DNA of 64,000 bases, taken from NCBI GenBank assembly GCA_963575645.1, contig OY754465.1, positions 30,887,501 to 30,951,500 on the forward strand. The letters run 5' to 3'. The stretch is from Xanthostigma xanthostigma (Eukaryota > Arthropoda > Insecta > Raphidioptera > Raphidiidae). The first letter of the stretch is position 1, and every line of letters starts with the position of its first letter. Below, in pieces: positions 52,626-64,000 of the stretch. A program made the translations under genes and the position numbers. A model generated the notes under the pieces. That model was given only the letters and a program-made list of their open reading frames with translations. It was not told the DNA's origin and searched no databases.

Positions 52626-53780
52626 AACTGATCATTTCCTATTATTTTCACGCAGACAAGCAGTATTTACATGCTTTATGACAATTAGGTGCAAATGAGT
52701 CCTTATAGGCAAAATTGCTTTATTTCATAAAGGTAAGTCTACTTACACTATAACATTCAGGTTTGGATCATTCTCTCATTAGAAAATGAAAACTGCATAT
52801 TTACTATCATTTTTACGCAGACAAGTAGTTTTTACATGCTTCACGACAATTAGGTGCGAATGAGTCCTTAGAAGCAAAATTACTTTTTTTTACAAAGGCA
52901 AGTCTATTTACACTATAACATTCAGGTTTGGATCATTCTCTCATAAGAAAATGCAAACTGCACATTTACTATCATTTTAACGCAGACAAGCAGTTTTTAC
53001 ATGCTTTACGACAATTAGGTGCAAATGAGTCCTTATAGGCAAAATTGCTTTATTTCATGAAGGTAAGTCTATTTACACTCTAACATTCAGGTTTGGATTA
53101 TTTTCTCATAAGAAAATGCAAACTGCATATAAACCATTATTTTAACGCAGACAAGCAGTTTTTACATAGTTTACGACAATAAGGTGCAAATAAGTCCTTA
53201 AAGGCAAAATTGTTTTATTTTACAAAGGTAAGTCTACTTTCACTATAACATTCAGGTTTGGATCAGTCTCTCATAAGAAAATGCAAACTGCATATTAAAC
53301 ATTATTTTAACGCTGACAAGCAGTTTTTACATGCTTTATGACAATTAGGGGCAAATGAGTCATTTTAGGCAAAATTGCTTTATTTAATGAAGGTATAACT
53401 ATTTACACTATTATATTCAGGTTTGGATCATTCTCTCATAAGAAAATGCAAACTGCATATTAACCATTATTTTAACGCAGACAAGCAGTTTTTACATGCT
53501 TTACGACAATTAGGTGCAAATGAGTCCTTATAGGCAAAATTGCTTTACTTTACAAAGGTAAGTTTACTTAAACTATAACATTCAGGTTTGGATCATTCTC
53601 TCATAAGAAAATGCAAACTGCATATTAACCATTATTTTAACGCAGACAAGCAGTTTTTACATGCTTTACGACAATTAGGTGCAAATGAGTCTTTATAGGC
53701 AAAATTGCTTTATATCATGAGGGTAAGTCTATTTACACTATAACATTCAGGTTTGGATCATTCTCTCATAAGAAAATGCA
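52626..53780 (+). repeat. Landmark cassette, alpha subtype, copy 5
   Basis: M1 to M7 with the same variants as the cassette at 34787, offset 17,839, and GGTATAACT at 53392. This is the last cassette I could find in the window. Confidence 0.87.
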
Positions 53781-56700
53781 AACTGCATATTTACTATCAT
53801 TTTAACGCATACAAGCAGTTTTTACATGCTTTACGACAATTAGGTGTAAATGAGTCTTTATAGGCAAAATTGCTTTATTTCATGAGGGTAAGTCTATTTT
53901 CACTATAACATTCAGGTTTGGATCATTCTCTCATAAGAAAATGCAAACTGCATATTAACTATTATTTTAACGCTACAAGCAGTTTTTACAAGCTTTATGA
54001 CAATTAGTTGCAAATGAGTCCTTATAGGCAAAATTGCTTTATTTCATTAGGGGAAGTCTATTTACACTATAACATTCAGGTTTGGATCATTCTCTCATAA
54101 GAAAATGCAAAAACTGCATATTAACCATTATTTTAACGCATACAAGCAGTTTTTACATGCTTTATGACAATTAGGGGCAAATGAGTCCTTATAGGCAAAA
54201 TAGCTTTATTTCATGAAGGTAAGTCTATTTACACTATAATATTCAGGTTTGGATCATTCTCTCATAAGAAAATGCAAACTGTATATTAACCATTATTTTA
54301 ACGCTACAAGCAGTTTTTACATGCTTTATGACAATTAGGGGCAAATGAGTCCTTATAGGCAAAATTGCTTTATTTCATGAAGGTAAGTCTATTTACACTA
54401 TAACATTCAGGTTTGGATCATTCTCTCATAAGAAAATGCAAACTGCATATTAACCATTATTTTAACGCAGACAAGCAGTTTTTACATGCTTCACGACAAT
54501 TGCGTGCAAATGAGTCCTTATAGGCAAAATTGCTTTATTTTACAAAGGTAAGTCTATTTTCACTATAACGTTCAGGTTTGGATCATTCTCTCATAAGAAA
54601 ATGCAAACTGCATATTAACCATTATTTTAACGCATACAAGCAGTTTTTACATGCTTTATGACAATTAGGGGCAAATGAGTCCTTATAGGCAAAATTGCTT
54701 TATTTCATGAAGGTAAGTCTATTTAAACTATAACATTCAGGTTTGGATCATTCTCTCATAAGAAAATGGAAACTGCATATTAACCATTATTTTAACGCTG
54801 ACAAGCAGTTTTTACATGCTTTATGACAATTAGGGGCAAATGAGTCCTTATAGGCAAAATTGTTTTATTTCATGAAGGTAAGTCTATTTACACTATAACA
54901 TTCAGGTTTGGATCATTCTCTCATAAGAAAATGCAAACTGCATAATAACCATTATTTTAACGCAGACAAGCAGTTTTTACATGCTTCACGACAATTGCGT
55001 GCAAATGAGTCCTTATAGGCAAAATTGCTTTATTTTACAAAGGTAAGTCTATTTACACTATAACATTCAGGTTTGGATCATTCTCTCATAAGAAAATTCA
55101 AACTGCATATTAACCATTATTTAAACGCAGACAAGCAGTTATTACATGCTTTACGACAATTAGGTGCAAATGAGTCTTTATAGGCAAAATTGCTTTATTT
55201 CATGAGGGTAAGTCTATTTACACTATAACATTCAGGTTTGGATCATTCTTTCATAAGAAAATGCAAACTGCATATTTACTATCATTTTCACGCAGACAAG
55301 CAGTTTTTACATGCTTCACGACAATTGCGTGCAAATGAGTCCTTATAGGCCAAATTGCTTTATTTTACAAAGGTAAGTCTATTTTCACTATAACATTCAG
55401 GTTTGGATCATTCTCTCATAAGAAAATGCAAACTGCATATTAACCATTATTTTAACGCATACAAGCAGTTTTTACATGCTTTATGACAATTAGGGGCAAA
55501 TGAGTCCTTATAGGCAAAATTGCTTTATTTCATGAAGGTAAGTCTATTTACACTACAACATTCAGGTTTGGATCATTCTCTCATAAGAAAATGCAAACTG
55601 CATATTAACCATTATTTTAACGCAAAAAGCAGTTTTTACATGCTTTATGAAAATTAGGGGCAAATGAGTCCTTATAGGCAAAATTGCTTTATTTCATGAA
55701 GGTAAGTGTATTTACACTATAACATTCAGGTTTAGATCATTCTCTCATAAGAAAATGCAAACTGCATATTAACCATTATTTAAACGCAGACAAGCAGTTT
55801 TTACATGCTTTACGACAATTAGGTGCAAATGAGTCTTTATAGGCAAAATTGCTTTATTTCATGAGGGTAAGTCTATTTACACTATAACATTCAGGTTTGG
55901 ATCATTCTTTCATAAGAAAATGCAAATTGCATATTTACTATCATTTTCACGCAGACAAGCAGTTTTTACATGCTTCACGACAATTGCGTGCAAATGAGTC
56001 CTTATAGGCTAAATTGCTTTATTTTACAAAGGTAAGTCTATTTTCACTATAACATTCAGGTTTGGATCATTCTCTCATAAGAAAATGCAAACTGCATATT
56101 AATCATTATTTTAACGCATACAAGCAGTTTTTACATGCTTTATGACAATTAGGGGCAAATGAGTCCTTATAGGCAAAATTGCTTTATTTCATGAAGGTAA
56201 GTCTATTTACACTATAACATTCAGGTTTGGATCATTCTCTCATAAGAAAATGGAAACTGCATATTAACCATTATTTTAACGCTGACAAGCAGTTTTTACA
56301 TGCTTTATGACAATTAGGGGCAAATGAGTCCTTATAGGCAAAATTGCTTTATTTTATGAAGGTAAGTCTATTTACACTATAACATTCAGGTTTGGATCAT
56401 TCTCTCATAAGAAAATGCAAACTGCATATTAACCATTATTTTAACGCAGACAAGCATTTTTTACATGCTTCACGACAATTGCGTGCAAATGAGTCCTTAT
56501 AGGCAAAATTGCTTTATTTTACAAAGGTAAGTCTATTTACACTATAACATTCAGGTTTGGATCATTCTCTCATAAGAAATTTCAAACTGCATATTAACCA
56601 TTATTTAAACGCAGACAAGCAGTTATTACATGCTTTACGACAATTAGGTGCAAATGAGTCTTTATAGGCAAAATTGCTTTATTTCATGAGGGTAAGTCTA

Positions 56701-59700
56701 TTTACACTATAACATTCAGGTTTGGATCATTCTCTCATAAGAAAATGCAAACTGCATATTTACTATCATTTTCACGCAGACAAGCAGTTTTATATGCTTC
56801 ACGACAATTGCGTGCAAATGAGTCCTTATAGGCTAAATTGCTTTATTTTACAAAGGTAAGTCTATTTACACTATAACATTCAGGTTTGGATCATTCTCTC
56901 ATAAGAAAATGCAAAATGCATATTAACCATTATTTTAACGCATACAAGCAGTTTTTACATGCTTTATGACAATTAGGGGCAAATGAGTCCTTATAGGCAA
57001 AATTGTTTTATTTCATGAAGGTAAGTGTATTTACACTATAACATTCAGGTTTGGATCATTCTCTCATAAGAAAATGCAAACTGCATATTAACCATTATTT
57101 AAACGCAGACAAGCAGTTTTTACATGCTTTACGACAATTAGGTGCAAATGAGTCTTTATAGGCAAAATTGCTTTATTTCATGAGGGTAAGTCTATTTACA
57201 CTATACCATTCAGGTTTGGATCATTCTCTCATAAGAAAATGCAAACTGCATATTAACCATTATTTTAACGCAGACAAGCAGTTTTTACATGCTTCACGAC
57301 AATTGCGTGCAAATGAGTCCTTATAGGCAAAATTGCTTTATTTTACAAAGGTAAGTCTATTTACACTATAACATTCAGGTTTGGATCATTCTCTCATAAG
57401 AAAATGCAAACTGCATATTAACCATTATTTAAACGCAGACAAGCAGTTTTTACATGGTTTACGACAATTAGGTGCAAATGAGTCCTTATAGGCAAAATTG
57501 TTTTATTTCATGAGGGTAAGTCTATTTACACTATAACATTCAGGTTTAGATCATTCTCTCATAAGAAAATGCAAACTGCATATTTACTATCATTTTAACG
57601 CATACAAGCAGTTTTTACATGCTTTATGACAATTAGGTGCAAATGAGTCCTTATAGGCAAAATTGCTTTATTTTACAAAGGTAAGTCTATTTACACTATA
57701 ACATTCAGGTTTGGATAATTCTCTCATAAGAAAATGCAAACTGCATATTAACCATTATTTTAACGCAGACAAGCAGTTTTTACATGCTTCACGACAATTG
57801 CGTGCAAATGAGTCCTTATAGGCAAAATTGCTTTATTTTACAAAGGTAAGTCTATTTTCACTATAACATTCAGGTTTGGATCATTCTCTCATAAGAAAAT
57901 GCAAACTGCATATTAACCATTATTTTAACGCATACAAGCAGTTTTTACATGCTTTATGACAATTAGGGGCAAATGAGTCCTTATAGGCAAAATTGCTTTA
58001 TTTCATGAAGGTAAGTCTATTTACACTATTACATTCAGGTTTGGATCATTTTCTCATAAGAAAATGGAAACTGCATATTAACCATTATTTTAACGCTGAC
58101 AAGCAGTTTTTACATGTTTTATGACAATTAGGGGCAAATGAGTCCTTATAGGCAAAATTGCTTTATTTCATGAAGGTAAGTCTATTTACACTATAACATT
58201 CAGGTTTGGATCATTCTCTCATAAGAAAATGCAAACTGCATATTAACCATTATTTTAACGCAGACAAGCAGTTTTTACATGCTTCACGACAATTGCGTGC
58301 AAATGAGTCCTTATAGGCAAAATTGCTTTATTTTACAAAGGTAAGTCTATTTACACTATAACATTCAGGTTTGGATCATTCTCTCATAAGAAATTTCAAA
58401 CTGCATATTAACCATTATTTAAACGCAGACAAGCAGTTATTACATGCTTTACGACAATTAGGTGCAAATGAGTCTTTATAGGCAAAATTGCTTTATTTCA
58501 TGAGGGTAAGTCTATTTACACTATAACATTCAGGTTTGGATCATTCTCTCATAAGAAAATGCAAACTGCATATTTACTATCATTTTCACGCAGACAAGCA
58601 GTTTTTACATGCTTTATGACAATTAGGTGCAAATGAGTCTTTGTAGGCAAAATTGCTTTATTTCATCAGGGGAAAGTCTATTTACACTATAACATTCAGG
58701 TTTGGATCATTCTCTCATAAGAAAATGCAAACTGCATATTAACCATTATTTTAACGCAGACAAGCAGTTTTTACATGCTTCACGACAATTGCGTGCAAAT
58801 GAGTCCTTATAGGCAAAATTGCTTTATTTTACAAAGTTAAGTCTATTTACACTATAACATTCAGGTTTGGATCATTCTCTCATAAGAAAATGCAAACTGC
58901 ATATTAACCATTATTTAAACGCAGACAAGCAGTTTTTACATGCTTTACGACAATTAGGTGCAAATGAGTCTTTATAGGCAAAATTGCTTTATTTCATGAG
59001 GGTAAGTCTATTTACACTATACCATTCAGGTTTGGATCATTCTCTCATAAGAAAATGCAAACTGCATATTAACCATTATTTTAACGCAGACAAGCAGTTT
59101 TTACATGCTTCACGACAATTGCGTGCAAATGAGTCCTTATAGGCAAAATTGCTTTATTTTACAAAGGTAAGTCTATTTACACTATAACATTCAGGTTTGG
59201 ATCATTCTCTCTTAAGAAAATGCAAACTGCATATTAACCATTATTTAAACGCAGACAAGCAGTTTTTACATGCTTTATGACAATTAGGGGCAAATGAGTC
59301 CTTATAGGCAAAATTGCTTTATTTCATGAAGGTAAGTGTATTTACACTATAACATTCAGGTTTGGATCATTCTCTCATAAGAAAATGCAAACTGCATATT
59401 AACCATTATTTAAACGCAGACAAGCAGTTTTTACATGCTTTACGACAATTAGGTGCAAATGAGTCTTTATAGGCAAAATTGCTTTATTTCATGAGGGTAA
59501 GTCTATTTACAATATAACATTCAGGTTTGGATCATTCTCTCATAAGAAAATGCAAACTGCATATTTACTATCATTTTCACGCAGACAAGCAGTTTTTACA
59601 TGCTTCACGACAATTGCGTGCAAATGAGTCCTTATAGGCTAAATTGCTTTATTTTACAAAGGTAAGTCTATTTACACTATAACATTCAGGTTTGGATCAT

Positions 59701-62700
59701 TCTCTCATAAGAAAATGCAAACTGCATATTAACCATTATTTTAACGGATACAAGCAGATTTATGCTTTATGACAATTAGGGGCAAATGAGTCCTTATAGG
59801 CAAAATTGCTTTATTTCATGAAGGTAAGTGTATTTACACTATAACATTCAGGTTTGGATCATTCTCTCATAAGAAAATGCAAACTGCATATTAACCATTA
59901 TTTAAACGCAGACAAGCAGTTTTTACATGCTTTACGACAATTAGGTGCAAATGAGTCTTTATAGGCAAAATTGCTTTATTTCATGAGGGTAAGTCTATTT
60001 ACACTATACCATTCAGGTTTGGATCATTCTCTCATAAGAAAATGCAAACTGCATATTAACCATTATTTTAACGCAGACAAGCAGTTTTTACATGCTTCAC
60101 GACAATTGCGTGCAAATGAGTCCTTATAGGCAAAATTGCTTTATTGTACAAAGTTAAGTCTATTTACACTATAACATTCAGGTTTGGATCATTCTCTCAT
60201 AAGAAAATGCAAACTGCATATACTCATTATTTAAACGCAGACAAGCAGTTTTTACATGGTTTACGACAATTAGGTGCAAATGAGTTCCTATAGGCAAAAT
60301 TGCTTTATTTCATGAGGGTAAGTCTATTTACACTATAACATTCAGGTTTAGATCATTCTCTCATAAGAAAATGCAAACTGCATATTTACTATCATTTTAA
60401 CGCATACAAGCAGTTTTTACATGCTTTATGACAATTAGGTGCAAATGAGTCCTTATAGGCAAAATTGCTTTATTTTACAAAGGTAAGTCTATTTACACTA
60501 TAACATTCAGGTTTGGAAATTCTCTCATAAGAAAATGCTAACTGCATATTAACCATTATTTTAACGCAGACAAGCAGTTTTTACATGCTTCACGACAATT
60601 GCGTGCAAATGAGTCCTTATAGGCAAAATTGCTTTATTTTACAAAGGTAAGTCTATTTTCACTATAACATTCAGGTTTGGATCATTCTCTCATAAGAAAA
60701 TGCAAACTGCATATTAACCATTGTTTTAAAGCATACAAGCAGTTTTTACATGCTTTATGACAATTAGGGGCAAATGAGTCCTTATAGGCAAAATTGCTTT
60801 ATTTCATTAAGGTAAGTCTATTTACACTATCACATTCAGGTTTGGATCATTCTCTCATAAGAAAATGGAAACTGCATATTAACCATTATTTTAACGCTGA
60901 CAAGCAGTTTTTACATGCTTTATGACAATTAGGGGCAAATGAGTCCTTATAGGCAAAATTGCTTTATTTTATGAAGGTAAGTCTATTTACACTATAACAT
61001 TCAGGTTTGGATCATTCTCTCATAAGAAAATGCAAACTGCATATTAACCATTATTTTAACGCAGACAAGCATTTTTTACATGCTTCACGACAATTGCGTG
61101 CAAATGAGTCCTTATAGGCAAAATTGCTTTATTTTACAAAGGTAAGTCTATTTACACTATAACATTCAGGTTTGGATCATTCTCTCATAAGAAAATGCAA
61201 ACTGCATATTAACCATTATTTAAACGCAGACAAGCAGTTTTTACATGGTTTACGACAATTAGGTGCAAATGAGTCCTTATAGGCAAAATTGCTTTATTTC
61301 ATGAGGGTAAGTCTATTTACACTATAACATTCAGGTTTAGATCATTCTCTCATAAGAAAATGCAAACTGCATATTTACTATCATTTTAACGCATACAAGC
61401 AGTTTTTACATGCTTTATGACAATTAGGTGCAAATGAGTCCTTATAGGCAAAATTGCTTTATTTTACAAAGGTAAGTCTATTTACACTATAACATTCAGG
61501 TTTGGATAATTCTCTCATAAGAAAATGCAAACTGCATATTAACCATTATTTTAACGCAGACAAGGAGTTTTTACATGCTTCACGACAATTGCGTGCAAAT
61601 GAGTCCTTATAGGTAAAATTGCTTTATTTTACAAAGGTAAGTCTATTTTCACTATAACATTCAGGTTTGGATCATTCTCTCATAAGAAAATGCAAACTGC
61701 ATATTAACCATTATTTTAACGCATACAAGCAGTTTTTACATGCTTCACGACAATTGCGTGCAAATGAGTCCTTATAGGCAAAATTGCTTTATTTTACAAA
61801 GGTAAGTCTATTTACACTATAACATTCAGGTTTGGATCATTCTCTCATAAGAAAATGGAAACTGCATATTAACCATTATTTTAACGCTGACAAGCAGTTT
61901 TTACATGCTTTATGACAATTAGGGGCAAATGAGTCCTTATAGGCAAAATTGCTTTATTTCATGAAGGTAAGTCTATTTACACTATAACATTCAGGTTTGG
62001 ATCATTCTCTCATAAGAAAATGCAAACTGCATATTAACCATTATTTTAACGCAGACAAGCAGTTTTTACATGCTTCACGACAATTGCGTGCAAATGAGTC
62101 CTTATAGGCAAAATTGCTTTATTTTACAAAGGTAAGTCTATTTACACTATAACATTCAGGTTTGGATCATTCTCTCATAAGAAATTTCAAACTGCATATT
62201 AACCATTATTTAAACGCAGACAAGCAGTTATTACATGCTTTACGACAATTAGGTGCAAATGAGTCTTTATAGGCATAATTGCTTTATTTCATGAGGGTAA
62301 GTCTATTTACACTATAACATTCAGGTTTGGATCATTCTCTCATAAGAAAATGCAAACTGCATATTTACTATCATTTTCACGCAGACAAGCAGTTTTTACA
62401 TGCTTCACGACAATTGCGTGCAAATGAGTCCTTGTAGGCTAAATTGCTTTATTTTACAAAGGTAAGTCTATTTACACTATAACATTCAGTTTTGGATCTT
62501 TCTCTCATAAGAAAATGCAAACTGCATATTAACCATTATTTTAACGCATACAAGCAGTTTTTACATGCTTTATGACAATTAGGGGCAAATGAGTCCTTAT
62601 AGGCAAAATTGCTTTATTTCATGAAGGTTAGTGTATTTACACTATAACATTCAGGTTTGGATCATTCTCTCATAAGAAAATGCAAACTGCATATTAACCA

Positions 62701-64000
62701 TTATTTAAACGCAGACAAGCAGTTTTTACATGCTTTACGACAATTAGGTGCAAATGAGTCTTTATAGGCAAAATTGCTTTATTTCATGAGGGTAAGTCTA
62801 TTAACACTATATTATTCAGGTTTGGATCATTCTCTCATAAGAAAATGCAAACTGCATATTAACCATTATTTTAACGCAGACAAGCAGTTTTTACATGCTT
62901 CACGACAATTGCGTGCAAATTAGTCCTTATAGGCAAAATTGCTTTATTTTACAAAGGTAAGTCTATTTTCACTATAACATTCAGGTTTGGATCATTCTCT
63001 CATAAGAAAATGCAAACTGCATATTATACATTATTTTAACGCATACAAGCAGTTTTTACATGCTTTATGACAATTAGGGGCAAATGAGTTCTTATAGGCA
63101 AAATTGCATTATTTCATGAAGGTAAGTCTATTTACACTATAACATTCAGGATTGGATCATTCTCTCATAAGAAAATGCAAACTGCATATTAACCATTATT
63201 TAAACGCTGACAAGCAGTATTTACATGCTTTATGACAACTAGAAGCAAATGAGTCTTTATAGGCAAAATTGCTTTATTTCATTAAGGTAAGTCTATTTAG
63301 ACTATAACATTCAGGTTTGGATCATTCTCTCATAAGAAAATGCAAACTGCATATTAACTCTTATTTTAACGCATACAAGCAGTTTTTACAAGCTTTATGA
63401 CAATTAGGTGCAAATGAGTCCTTACAGGCAAAATTGCTTTATTTCATGAAGGTAAGTCTATTTTCACTATAACATTCAGGTTTGGATCATTCTCTCATAA
63501 GAAATTGTAAACTGCATATTAACCATTATTTTAACGCAGACAAGCAGTTTTTACATGCTTCACGACAATTGCGTGCAAATGAGTCCTTATAGGCAAAATT
63601 GCGTTATTTTACAAAGGTAAGTCTATTTTCACTATAACATTCAGGTTTGGATCGTTGTCTCATAAGAAAATGCAAACTGCATATTAACCATTATTTTAAC
63701 GCATACAAGCAGTTTTTACATGCTTTATGACAATTAGGGGCAAATGAGTCCTTATAGGCAAAATTGCTTTATTTCATTAAGGTAAGTCTATTTACACTAT
63801 AACATTCAGGTTTGGATCATTCTCTCATAAGAAAATGCAAACTGCATATTTACTATCATTTTAACGCATACAAGCAGTTTTTACATGCTTTATGACAATT
63901 AGGTGCAAATGAGTCCTTATAGGCAAAATTGCTTTATTTTACAAAGGTAAGTCTATTTACACTATAACATTCAGGTTTGGATCATTCTCTCATAAGAAAA
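53781..64000 (+). repeat. Long filler run 4 (runs off the window)
   Basis: At least 10.2 kb of ordinary A/B/C/D monomers with no cassette. Its left part matches 35942-38000 at offset 17,839 (for example GCAAAAACTG 36268 and 54107, CGCAAAAAGC 37782 and 55621). From about 58.3 kb it matches 42.5 kb onward at offset 15,859 (for example CATCAGGGGAAAG 42805 and 58664). From about 61 kb to the end the monomers are ordinary without a match I could place. Confidence 0.83.
57244..57408 (+). repeat. Type A monomer (reference copy)
   Basis: This 165-bp copy represents the commonest haplotype. Its diagnostic blocks are ACGCAGACAAG at positions 25-35, CTTCACGACAATTGCGTGC at 49-67 and TTTTACAAAGGTAAG in the 98-112 region. 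The first and second of the CACG/CGTG pair form a short inverted repeat around CAATTG. Type A usually follows a B-like monomer and precedes a C or D monomer in the filler runs. Compare the copies at 6975, 42375 and 59056. Confidence 0.9.

Larger units (their letters stand above)
1..64000 (+). repeat. 165-bp satellite DNA array (about 388 monomers)
   Basis: The AACTGCAT start of the monomer recurs at 1, 166, 331, 496, 661, 826 and so on, giving a period of exactly 165 bp, and the same unit continues to base 64000. The last monomer start I placed is at 63840, so allowing for indels there are about 388 copies. All read in the same direction and nothing else interrupts them. A consensus monomer is about 33% G+C. 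Because 165 is divisible by 3 the reading frames keep register between monomers, but consensus stops close all six frames, so this is not coding. The structure is typical of eukaryotic centromeric or heterochromatic satellites; that role is inferred, and I do not recognise the family. Both edges of the array lie outside the window. Confidence 0.98.

Noticed and set aside
1-64000. CRISPR array or bacterial repeat region
   Set aside because: The full 165 bp is conserved from unit to unit; there are no unique spacers and no adjacent cas genes.
1-64000. Coding repeats, since 165 is a multiple of three
   Set aside because: Consensus stops occur in all frames: in frame 1 at TAA in GGTAAG and TAA in CATAAG, in frame 2 at TAA near position 11, in frame 3 at TAG in TATAGG, and early stops on the minus strand. 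Local variants (GGTTAG, CATTAG) remove single stops only.
1-64000. AATAAA on the minus strand of every monomer as a polyadenylation signal
   Set aside because: It is part of an AT-rich GCTTTATTT block present in all copies, with no gene upstream; nothing supports use.
1-64000. Assignment to a named satellite family or species
   Set aside because: Length and composition resemble many plant and animal satellites, but I do not recognise the monomer; a database search would be needed, and naming one would be a guess.
1-64000. All duplications as assembly artefacts
   Set aside because: Most pairs differ at a few sites and have hybrid monomers at their junctions, which assembly errors would not usually create. 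The perfect 3,022-bp-offset pair remains the one where an artefact cannot be excluded.
1-64000. tRNA, rRNA, telomeric repeats or a retrotransposon remnant
   Set aside because: No tRNA-like or rRNA-like block, no telomere-type short repeat and no long terminal repeat or reverse transcriptase sequence was seen.

Overview
The whole window is one uninterrupted tandem satellite DNA array. A monomer of 165 bp (phase used here: monomer position 1 = the first base of AACTGCAT) is repeated about 388 times, always in the same orientation, from the first to the last base. I see no gene, RNA gene, transposon, simple-sequence tract, inverted block or unrelated spacer. One consensus monomer counted by hand is 54/165 G+C (about 33%). 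A long, same-orientation, nucleosome-scale AT-rich array of this kind is typical of a eukaryotic centromeric, pericentromeric or other heterochromatic satellite. I do not recognise the family and cannot name the organism; plant, insect or other animal are all possible.

Monomers fall into a few recurrent haplotypes (A, B, C, D below) that differ in linked blocks. Roughly positions 110-165 and 1-8 are nearly constant, while positions 11-107 hold most of the variation. Many monomers are hybrids of two haplotypes, as expected from recombination within monomers.

Above the monomer there is a clear large-scale order. A distinctive cassette of about seven divergent monomers (M1 to M7, about 1.15 kb) recurs as a landmark. 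Its most recognisable element, GGTATAACT in M5, was found at 602, 3624, 7906, 15152, 18942, 21908, 32091, 35553, 48940, 49765 and 53392. Three subtypes can be told apart: gamma (602, 3624), alpha (7906, 18942, 21908, 35553, 53392) and beta (15152, 32091, 48940, 49765). From 14.5 kb on they alternate: a beta cassette, then 3.5-4.5 kb later an alpha cassette, then a long filler of ordinary A/B/C/D monomers. This beta-alpha-filler unit repeats with offsets of about 13.6-17.8 kb, so the array is a very long-period, imperfect higher-order repeat of roughly 80-110 monomers.

Inside this order are many young local duplications: 3,022 bp (1 and 3023), 828 bp (11.5-13.2 kb), 2,966 bp (16.4-22.4 kb), 651 and 487 bp (27.2-28.9 kb), 1,979 bp (36.1-38.7 kb), 1,498 bp (45.0-47.8 kb) and 825 bp (48.7-50.3 kb). 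Several have junctions that can be placed within a single hybrid monomer, which is the signature of unequal exchange in register. One junction (2971-3022) is out of register and leaves a 52-bp monomer stub. All coordinates and comparisons were made by eye; small indels could shift some boundaries by a few bases.
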